Source: CBFDCQ01 sp965603355 (GTDB lineage Bacteria; Hydrogenedentota; CAZGCA01; CBFDCQ01). Taken from it: a DNA stretch of 37,894 nucleotides. A model generated the notes under the pieces. It saw only the letters and a list, made by a program, of their open reading frames with translations. It ran no database searches and was not told the origin of the DNA. The translations under genes and the position numbers were made by a program. Each line of letters starts with the position of its first letter. The stretch's first letter is position 1. Of this stretch, positions 32,592-37,894 are shown one piece after another. The DNA lies in contig CBFDCQ010000029.1 in the NCBI GenBank assembly GCA_965603355.1, positions 1 through 37,894 on the forward strand, read 5' to 3'.

Positions 32592-32643
32592 GCACGGGTA
32601 ACCTCTACCCTCTTTTCGCTTCCCTCTACCCTCTGCCTTTAAC

Positions 32644-32668
32644 CACGAAGAACACGAAGGGCGCGAAG
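32644..32668. repeat. Three tandem nonamers with CACGAAG core
   Basis: CACGAAG at 32644 and 32653 and CGCGAAG at 32662, period 9. The same kind of short tandem is a frequent dispersed repeat in many uncultured genomes. Confidence 0.5.
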
Positions 32669-32688
32669 GTCCAAAGGGTCACGTCGGA

Positions 32689-33648
32689 TCAGATAGCTCC
32701 TGCCGTGAGGCCCTGTTTGGTGGCGAGGTCCCAGAGGTCCTGCCCGATCTCTTCGGATTGGAGGTCGAGGGATTGGCCGGCGGTGAGGATGAAGGATTTA
32801 CGGAACAGCATGGTTTCGTTGCCGATGACTACCATGACGAGGTTCTGGTCTCTGGCGAACTCGCACAGCGCGTCGATCTGCGCCAGCGGACCGGCGTCGC
32901 GTCTCGGATTGGATGGCTGCATGTACAGTATATCTTCGTGCAACTGTTGAGCGGCGTTTACAAGGTCGCCGAGCGTGGGCGTTTCCTCCCACGGTATGAT
33001 TCTCACACTGGGAAGGGTGGAGGGAGCGCCGTGAGAGTCCATCCGGGACTTGATGGATAGCACGAGCGTCCTGAACCTGTCGTGAAGCGGTCTTCCGAGT
33101 TTTATCGCGCCGTGATAGGCCCTGGATTTGCGGCGCAGAAGCTTAAGTCCCGCTTTGGGTTTGTGGAAAGCTATCTGGTCCGCCTCCTGGAGGAACAGCC
33201 GCGCCTCGTCGAGCATCCGCCTGGTGCCGGCTTGCTCCTCTGCAGCACCCGGTCCCGACCCGGCAAGGATCGCGTCCGCTCCCTCCGTAAAGCCGCCGGT
33301 TTCGGGCTCCTCCGACACCCTGTCCGTGGGGGAAGGCTCGGAGCTCGGCTCCAGATCCTTCAGTATATCCCTTGCTTTCTGAGCCTGGTCAGTCCTGACC
33401 ATCAACCGTGCCGGCTCGATGCCTGGCGGGGTCCGAAGTGAATGCTCCCCTTTGAAGAAGTAGGTTAATTCCTCGCTGTCCAGGATGGACTTCATCAGTG
33501 CAATATAACCGTGATTGAAAGTGGACAGCACATGTTCGAATCCAGCGCGGTCCAGCTCTGACGGAGGTTCCGGCAGCAGGGCGACTCTACAATCGGCACA
33601 CTCCGTGTAGCTTTCCCCGTACTCCGCTCCACATTCAGGGCAGAACAT
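32689..33648 (-). CDS. Zinc-ribbon protein with DUF2007-like domain and C-terminal helical domain
   Basis: This 319-aa protein begins with a zinc ribbon (FCPECGAEYGESYTECADCRVAL: Cys3, 6, 17, 20). A segment FEHVLSTFNHGYIALMKSILDSEELTYFFKGEH follows, and then ARLMVRTDQAQKARDILKDL. This is the arrangement of DUF2007 'signal-transducing' domains, which carry the phrase 'A.M....L...GI.........'. A low-complexity acidic linker (residues 98-140) joins it to a C-terminal ~170-residue helical part (QEADQIAFHKPKAGLKLLRRKSRAYHGAIKLGRPLHDRF...) that I do not recognise. Transport or signalling functions suggested for DUF2007 are not proved. ATG 33648 has CGGAGAG upstream. Confidence 0.65.
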   Translation of the reverse strand: MFCPECGAEYGESYTECADCRVALLPEPPSELDRAGFEHVLSTFNHGYIALMKSILDSEELTYFFKGEHSLRTPPGIEPARLMVRTDQAQKARDILKDLEPSSEPSPTDRVSEEPETGGFTEGADAILAGSGPGAAEEQAGTRRMLDEARLFLQEADQIAFHKPKAGLKLLRRKSRAYHGAIKLGRPLHDRFRTLVLSIKSRMDSHGAPSTLPSVRIIPWEETPTLGDLVNAAQQLHEDILYMQPSNPRRDAGPLAQIDALCEFARDQNLVMVVIGNETMLFRKSFILTAGQSLDLQSEEIGQDLWDLATKQGLTAGAI

Positions 33649-33688
33649 TGCAGATTCTCTCCGGACAGCTAATGATTACCGCGTATCG

Positions 33689-33742
33689 GCACCTATTCTA
33701 CGCCCGATGCGCATCGGATCGCAAGGGAATTCGCGGTCGGGG
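33689..33742. repeat. 54-bp direct repeat, copy 1
   Basis: Matches 34482-34535 at 51 of 54 positions in the same orientation. It includes a perfect 14-bp palindrome CCGATGCGCATCGG (33704-33717) that is imperfect in the other copy. Confidence 0.85.
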
Positions 33743-33747
33743 CCTGG

Positions 33748-33767
33748 ATTCCCGCCTGCGCGGGAAT
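33748..33767. repeat. Dispersed-type hairpin ATTCCCGC-CTGC-GCGGGAAT
   Basis: Eight-base perfect arms with a four-base loop. This sequence type is a widespread intergenic palindrome. Confidence 0.65.
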
Positions 33768-33853
33768 GACGCCGGGTTAGAATGGCCATATTACAGGTAG
33801 GGCGGGCGTCTTGTCGAAGATCCGCCGCGGCGGGCCCGCTTACCGAAGCTGCG

Positions 33854-34420
33854 CTAGCCTCCGTCACCTGCAAGGCGAAGGAGTTCGGTGCCAGCCATGG
33901 TCGAAAGCACAACGAGAAACACGCCCACGACCGCGACGACGCCGGCGCACAATCTGACAAAGGTGGTCGAACGGTTTTGCAGCGCCACCGAAATGCGTTT
34001 GCAGAGAAAGAGGCCAATCACCGCCGCAACTGCAATCACCCCGCCCACAACCCAAATCCAAACCCGCACCGCCACGTGACCGCTTGATAATACGTCTTCA
34101 AGGAACACTCGAGCTGCAATAGCGACAAAAGCGGCTCTTACCCATTCCGCAAATATGATCATGCCGCCCGCTACGAGCAGAAAAAGGGCTTTTCCAAGTA
34201 TGTCCGAGGCCGAGCTGCGTTGTAGATAGTGGGGGAATATGACGATCCATAACGCTCCGAGTGCCAGAGACGCTCCCCAGATCTCACCTATGCCCAACGC
34301 GCCGGGTACCTGACGGTAAATTGCGATCGCGAGGGCCAGCAGGAACAAGAAAATACAGATTTCCAGGTTCGCCGCCAGCTCCCTACGTAGGGTGCGCTTC
34401 CCTGGAGAGGAGTTGTCCAC
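33854..34420 (-). CDS. Five-helix membrane protein of unknown function
   Basis: This 188-aa protein starts at GTG 34420 with AGGAG eight bases upstream. Helices are ICIFLFLLALAIAIYR, IWGASLALGALWIVIF, LGKALFLLVAGGMIIFAEWV, VWIWVVGGVIAVAAVIGLF and LCAGVVAVVGVFLVVLST. An N-terminal basic stretch (GKRTLRRELAANLE) suggests a cytoplasmic N-terminus. I do not recognise a family. It is the only gene between the two 54-bp direct repeats, so it may have been inserted or duplicated with them. Confidence 0.6.
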   Translation of the reverse strand: MDNSSPGKRTLRRELAANLEICIFLFLLALAIAIYRQVPGALGIGEIWGASLALGALWIVIFPHYLQRSSASDILGKALFLLVAGGMIIFAEWVRAAFVAIAARVFLEDVLSSGHVAVRVWIWVVGGVIAVAAVIGLFLCKRISVALQNRSTTFVRLCAGVVAVVGVFLVVLSTMAGTELLRLAGDGG

Positions 34421-34481
34421 CGATCATCTCCTGTTTCCGTACAACTGCCAGGGGTCAGTCCGTCAATCCGCCGCCCTCCCT

Positions 34482-34535
34482 GCACCTATTCTACGCCCGA
34501 CGCGCACCGGATGGCAAGGGAATTCGCGGTCGGGG
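34482..34535. repeat. 54-bp direct repeat, copy 2
   Basis: Second copy of the repeat at 33689-33742, with three substitutions. Its right end touches the stop codon of the VIT1-like gene. Confidence 0.85.
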
Positions 34536-35018
34536 TCACCGACTGAACGTTGTGGATATCCAATCGCCGACATAATGGGTCATGATGATGACGACAACCG
34601 CGATAGACAGGTGTTCCGCGACCATCTTCCATGCTCTTACCTTCTCACCCCGGGCGATGGCGATGCTGAGCAGGGTCAGTACGGACAGGCCCCAGATAAC
34701 GCTCACGACTACCGCCTTGGAGAGTCCGAGCAGCCCGACCGGTACGAGGAATGTCAGTGCGAAGGCGAATTTCGTGGAGAAGGTGGCTATCGTTGCTTCC
34801 CAGATTTCCTTGGGGCTGTGGGTGTTCTCGGATTCTTCTGCGACGTGTATGCCCAGCGCGTCGGAGAAGGCGTCGGCAATCGCGACCGTCAGTATGCCGC
34901 CGATCACCGCCGGCCTTGAGTGCGTGCCGGAGTGTAGTCCCACCATGATGCCGAGCGTGGTGATTATGCCGGAAGTCAGGCCGAAACTCACTCCTGTCTT
35001 TATCGAGTGTTTGATCAT
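34536..35018 (-). CDS. VIT1/CCC1-like membrane protein
   Basis: This ~160-aa protein starts at ATG 35018, with GGAG 12 bases upstream; the long open frame further upstream belongs to the shadow of the DinB-family gene. The start IKTGVSFGLTSGIITTLGIMVGL and the middle VIGGILTVAIADAFSDALGIHVAEESE match the 'G-L-x-x-G...IxGGIxxAxADAxSxxxG-x-x-S/A-E' pattern of the VIT1/CCC1 ferrous iron/manganese transporter fold. The remaining helices are FALTFLVPVGLLGL, VVVSVIWGLSVLTLLSIAI and IAVVVIIMTHYVGDWI. It may move divalent metal ions; the acidic cytoplasmic domain of eukaryotic VIT1 is missing. Confidence 0.65.
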   Translation of the reverse strand: MIKHSIKTGVSFGLTSGIITTLGIMVGLHSGTHSRPAVIGGILTVAIADAFSDALGIHVAEESENTHSPKEIWEATIATFSTKFAFALTFLVPVGLLGLSKAVVVSVIWGLSVLTLLSIAIARGEKVRAWKMVAEHLSIAVVVIIMTHYVGDWISTTFSR

Positions 35019-35068
35019 AGTCGCTTGTATCTCCAGATTGAATAACCTGTAAATACCAGGAACGTTCC

Positions 35069-35085
35069 GCCCACCGTTCGCAGAC
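35069..35085. repeat. Small hairpin GCAGACA-GGAA-TGTCTGC region
   Basis: Seven-base arms around GGAA, just upstream of the VIT1-like gene, in a sequence type that is often dispersed between genes. Confidence 0.45.
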
Positions 35086-35140
35086 AGGAATGTCTGCGCC
35101 ACCAACTCCAGTAGCGCGCGGTCTGCCAACCCGGGCAGGT

Positions 35141-35638
35141 CTACATGCTCTCGTCGGCGGATGGGCCGTAAATCGCCGGCAGCGGTACATCTTTCAGTCG
35201 GAGATATACGCAAAGCTGGCCGCGATGGTGCACGGCGTGGTTGAGTATCATGCCTCGGATGACCACGATGCGCGGCTGCACGACTTTCACCTCGTCGCCA
35301 ACCTTCAACCGCCACGCCGCCATGAGTTTGTCGTCCGGATAGTCGTGCATGGCCTTTGTGGCCTTGGCGACATTGATCTCGAACATCTCCATGAGTTCGT
35401 CCTTGGTGGCGGCGGTTTGCGGGACGTACTCGTCGATGTTGATGACCAACTCGTCCTGCTCGAGTACGGATATGAGCCACTCGGGCACTTGAGCGAGATG
35501 CGACGCCAACTGGGCCATGGTCATGGATTTCTCGTGTGGTTTCCAGTCGAAATGTTCTTCGGGCACCCGCTCCAACATCCGCCGCGTGTTGGCTGTTTCG
35601 TGGGTGAACTCGCCTATGATGGGATCGATCAAGTTCAT
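35141..35638 (-). CDS. DinB-family protein (DfsB/YfiT-like metal-binding four-helix bundle)
   Basis: This ~165-aa protein starts at ATG 35638 with AAGGAGG four to five bases upstream. The fold is indicated by FTHETANTRRMLERVPEEHFDWKPHEKSMTMAQLASHLAQVPEWL and the C-terminal HAVHHRGQLCVYLRL. The His residues in THE, SHLA and HHRGQ form the usual DinB metal triad. Members include thiol- and mycothiol-dependent transferases, but most are uncharacterised. The name derives from a DNA-damage-inducible gene and does not imply DNA repair. It is not the DNA polymerase IV that shares the symbol. Confidence 0.8.
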   Translation of the reverse strand: MNLIDPIIGEFTHETANTRRMLERVPEEHFDWKPHEKSMTMAQLASHLAQVPEWLISVLEQDELVINIDEYVPQTAATKDELMEMFEINVAKATKAMHDYPDDKLMAAWRLKVGDEVKVVQPRIVVIRGMILNHAVHHRGQLCVYLRLKDVPLPAIYGPSADESM

Positions 35639-35771
35639 GGCTTCCTCCTTCATGGCTCTTCAATTCGGCCCGAACGTTCCGATTGGCTCTGAGAATAATG
35701 TAGGCTGGAACTTCGGACGGTCCTTATGTTACCACAAACAGACTGTTGATCCAACCGGTTCCCGGTCCAAG

Positions 35772-37097
35772 TCATGAGGTCTCCTCGGGGATAATTGCGA
35801 CGGCAGCGCTTCGCTCCGGGACGAAGTGCTCCTTTGCCGCTCGACGCAGATCCGCGTCGGTGACCGCCTCAACGGCTTCGGCGAGTTTTTCCGAATCGAT
35901 CCCGAGCTGATCTCGTCGGCCGAGCGAGAAAGCCACCCCGTACGGATTCTTAGCCAGCACCCTGTCAGGAATGTCCGCCAGGCCAAGCAGAAGACCGTAC
36001 GCGTCCTTCGTCGTCGTAGCATCAAAGGGTTCAAGCTCTCGCTCGATAGTATCGGCCACAAAGTCCCTTAGACGCTCAACGGTTTCCTCGGAGGTCTCGC
36101 CGCCGGCGCCGGGCACGGTCACGCCTATCACCTCAGGATAATCAAGCGCCGTGTAGCTCACCGTGTATCTGCCCTCCGTGACTCCTAGCTTACTCGTGTT
36201 CGACTTCAGCCGTGCCGCAAGGATGAGAAAAGCCGGGTAAAGGTCGTCGTTCGGATACGGCGCTCTATACACTACGCAGACCTGGCTAGGTGCATCCTCT
36301 CGACGCGGTTTCACACGGATCTCTTCCATCCCGCCAAGCCGGGCTGCGCCTTGCGTGTATGGCGGCGGTATTGGCTCGCCGGGGACTATATTTGAAAAGA
36401 GTTCGTTGATCAGCCGACGAGCGGTCGCCGGTTCAAACCCGCCGGCCACGACGAGGATCGCGTTTCTCGGCTTATAGTAGCGCTGCCAGCGGCTCTGCAG
36501 TTCTTCAACTGTAACGGCGTTGACATGATCGGGGAGCCCGGCTTTTCTGCCGCCAAGCGGACTGGGTTGGGCGCGTTCGCTCGCGCTGTGGAACGCCGCC
36601 AGGAACGGGATGCCCTCAAACATGTTCCCCAGCTCAGCTACGATACGCGGTTTCTCGCGATTGAGGTCAGGCTCGGCTATATTGAGGTTACCCATCCGGT
36701 TTGCTGCGTCCTGGAGCTCGTTCTCGAGGGAGTCGCTGGGGACGACCGTTGCGAGCACGGTGTATCGAGTGCCGGTCTGCGCGTTCCAGCCGTCGGGATA
36801 CCGTGCCTGGAAATCGACGCTGGTGCATGGGGGGGTCGAACCGGCCGCCGCCGTGATGTAAACGTGCTCGACAAGGTGCGCCATGCCGGAGCGGCCTTCG
36901 GGATCGTGGTCGCCGCCGATAGAGTACAGAGTGACCACGGCAACCTCCTCTGCGGTACTTATCGGGCGGAGGATGACACGCAGGCCGTTCTCCAGCTCGA
37001 ACCGTTCAGGCTCGCCCGCGGAGGATCTCGCGCAATGCAGGCACAGAAGGCCCGAAATGATACAAATCAGTGCGCGAATAAAGGTCGATCTAGCCAT
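35772..37097 (-). CDS. M16-family (insulinase/pitrilysin-like) zinc metallopeptidase, exported
   Basis: This ~441-aa protein starts at ATG 37097, with GAGGAGGG four bases upstream; ATG 37127 is less likely. An export signal (FIRALICIISGLLCLHCARSSAGE) may end in a lipidated or cleaved Cys. The domain begins FELENGLRVILRPI. The zinc motif H-x2-E-H is HLVEH in GMAHLVEHVYI, and the third ligand Glu is likely in KPRIVAELGNMFEG. The C-terminal half is the non-catalytic M16 domain (RAPYPNDDLYPAFLILAARL). Many M16 enzymes work as pairs of a catalytic and an inactive subunit, and no partner is seen. The protein probably degrades or processes peptides in the periplasm. A candidate promoter lies 178 bases upstream. 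Confidence 0.88.
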   Translation of the reverse strand: MARSTFIRALICIISGLLCLHCARSSAGEPERFELENGLRVILRPISTAEEVAVVTLYSIGGDHDPEGRSGMAHLVEHVYITAAAGSTPPCTSVDFQARYPDGWNAQTGTRYTVLATVVPSDSLENELQDAANRMGNLNIAEPDLNREKPRIVAELGNMFEGIPFLAAFHSASERAQPSPLGGRKAGLPDHVNAVTVEELQSRWQRYYKPRNAILVVAGGFEPATARRLINELFSNIVPGEPIPPPYTQGAARLGGMEEIRVKPRREDAPSQVCVVYRAPYPNDDLYPAFLILAARLKSNTSKLGVTEGRYTVSYTALDYPEVIGVTVPGAGGETSEETVERLRDFVADTIERELEPFDATTTKDAYGLLLGLADIPDRVLAKNPYGVAFSLGRRDQLGIDSEKLAEAVEAVTDADLRRAAKEHFVPERSAAVAIIPEETS

Positions 37098-37274
37098 TAC
37101 CCTCCTCTCCTTGGCGATCATCGCCACTTGAGCCAGCGATCCCTGAGCGCAGATCGTACTTGGGCGGACCGACGGTAGGGAATCTCCGCGCTGTCATTCG
37201 CCGAGGGCAATCGCACGGCCAATCTGCTCTTCTCGAGAGACGGTGCTTTCAAACCCAATCTGAATCGTCTTAAG

Positions 37275-37303
37275 AATCTATCATACTGTGATACAACTCT
37301 CAA
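37275..37303 (-). promoter_or_regulatory. Candidate promoter of the M16 peptidase gene
   Basis: Minus strand TTGAGA (37303-37298), 17 bases, TAGATT (37280-37275). Four of six -10 positions match the consensus. Confidence 0.35.
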
Positions 37304-37469
37304 GACAAAAATGCGCGCTCGCGGATGCATGCACGGTTGACCGCTTCTGCCTGGCAATCGACTTTGGACAGACTGCCCTGAGGCGCGTAAACAAAGACGC
37401 TTGTTGCAGCGTTAGTTATGAAAAGAGGCTCGGGGCGGATATTCTTGTGGGCGTGCGTGTCAAGACTCT

Positions 37470-37509
37470 TTAGAAATGTCCTCTATGTTAACTCATTAGA
37501 AATGTCCTC
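37470..37509. repeat. Two direct repeats TTAGAAATGTCCTC, probable transposon-end sequences
   Basis: Identical 14-mers at 37470-37483 and 37496-37509, period 26. They lie between the peptidase gene and the transposase C-terminus, where an element end with sub-terminal binding sites is expected. Confidence 0.55.
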
Positions 37510-37547
37510 CTGTAGCCATAGCTCGAAGTGCTTGCATTGTGTGTAGG

Positions 37548-37567
37548 TTGGCCCCCATGGGGGCCAA
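37548..37567. repeat. Perfect 20-bp palindrome
   Basis: TTGGCCCCCATGGGGGCCAA, 33 bases after the stop of the transposase gene on the minus strand. Likely part of the element end or a stem of its terminator. Confidence 0.6.
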
Positions 37568-37600
37568 ATTTGTCAATAGTTATGTTTGGTCTCTGGTCCA

Positions 37601-37894
37601 TTAGAGTTGCCTTGCGTTTGACCCGGAAGCCGGCCGTGCGCACGCCGCCCGCTTACGTCCGTACCGGAAGCTGCGCCATGGATGGTCAGGCGCTGGTTTG
37701 GATTGATAGCTTGGCTTAGGCGCTATGGCAGGGCTGAGTCTCTCAGTCTTGCTCGGTGCCGGTTGTGCTATAGGCTCGTACTTGAGCTTTTTGTCGCGGT
37801 AGAGGATCTCGATGGTCTCATCAAGGAGTACGCGCACCACCACTTTCTCTTTGGGTTTAGGACGAGGTCGGTTCTCCTTGAGGATCTGGTAGAA
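37601..37894 (-). CDS. Transposase/integrase-core protein, C-terminal part (runs off the window)
   Basis: The minus-strand frame is open from the window edge to the TAA at 37603-37601, giving the last 97 residues. Key segments are FYQILKENRPRPKPKEK, VLLDETIEILYRDKKLKYEPI and DHPWRSFRYG. These match the C-terminus of ISNCY-type DDE transposases as I know it ('V-R-x-D-G-x-I-x-x-x-Y-x-x-K-x-L', then 'H-P-W-R'). The catalytic domain lies beyond the window. The annotated start cannot be given. The last ~20 residues (RKRAACARPASGSNARQL) extend past the usual end. Confidence 0.6.
   Translation of the reverse strand, partial: FYQILKENRPRPKPKEKVVVRVLLDETIEILYRDKKLKYEPIAQPAPSKTERLSPAIAPKPSYQSKPAPDHPWRSFRYGRKRAACARPASGSNARQL

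Larger units (their letters stand above)
37098..37600. other. 503-base gene-poor stretch before the transposase fragment
   Basis: No convincing gene. It contains a candidate promoter for the M16 peptidase gene (37275-37303), a pair of 14-base direct repeats (37470-37509) and a 20-bp palindrome (37548-37567). Confidence 0.6.

Noticed and set aside
33528..33545. GTTCGAATCC, like a tRNA T-loop
   Set aside because: It lies inside the zinc-ribbon protein gene, and no acceptor, D or anticodon stem surrounds it. No tRNA or rRNA gene was found in the window.
35019..35663. Long minus-strand open frame continuing upstream of the VIT1-like gene
   Set aside because: It runs in another frame over the DinB-family gene, with Arg/His-rich nonsense typical of a shadow frame; the membrane protein begins at 35018.
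37118..37357. 79-codon minus-strand open frame upstream of the M16 peptidase
   Set aside because: Arg-rich without ribosome binding site or recognisable domain, and it covers the candidate promoter.
1..37894. CRISPR array
   Set aside because: No regularly spaced repeats of about 24-40 bases with unique spacers; the only direct repeats are a single pair (54 bp) and short tandems.

Overview
The window looks like chromosome of an uncultivated, Gram-negative-type (diderm) bacterium. It has lipoprotein signal peptides, an hflK-hflC pair, a diaminopimelate epimerase gene and a polyprenyl-linked exopolysaccharide locus. I cannot place it in a phylum from the sequence alone. Coding density is high, with many 4-base start/stop overlaps, several GTG/TTG starts, clear AGGAGG-type ribosome binding sites, and promoters of the TTGACA-N17-TAnnnT type.

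Layout. (1) 1-8694, + strand: the end of a surface-polysaccharide cluster. It holds a truncated flippase, an alkaline-phosphatase-superfamily phosphodiesterase, two glycosyltransferases, a CDP-paratose 2-epimerase-like enzyme, a polyprenyl glycosylphosphotransferase and a TPR membrane protein. (2) 8820-13022, +: recD2 helicase and a GH20 hexosaminidase-like protein. (3) 13173-15792, -: an accessory island that I read as an integron gene-cassette array without an integrase (a CALIN). It has four small genes in one orientation separated by attC-like sites, and one of them is an abortive-infection (Abi-C) gene. A zone of palindromes follows at 15793-16241. (4) 16305-17952, -: an HpcH/HpaI aldolase-family gene and a clpP-type protease. 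(5) 18243-23193, +: hflK, hflC, an FmdB zinc ribbon, dapF, a PurN-like half domain and a DUF401 permease-like protein. (6) 23236-30666, -: a long collinear set, folB-folK-panB-panC-panD-nadA-gltX-ROK kinase-PfkB kinase, for folate, pantothenate and NAD precursors, glutamyl-tRNA and sugar phosphorylation. (7) 30906-32640, -: three tandem paralogous lipoprotein genes with duplicated promoters. (8) 32689-37097, -: a zinc-ribbon/DUF2007-like protein, a five-helix membrane protein flanked by 54-bp direct repeats, a VIT1-like membrane protein, a DinB-family protein and an M16 peptidase. (9) The right edge: the C-terminus of a transposase entering from outside.

The most interesting unit is the cassette array. 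The spacers between its genes fold into hairpins whose outer arms follow integron rules. For cassettes 1 and 2 the first seven bases of the reconstituted cassette junction are exactly complementary to the R'' box at that cassette's own 3' end. Cassette 3 matches at 6 of 7 positions. No integrase gene is visible in the window.
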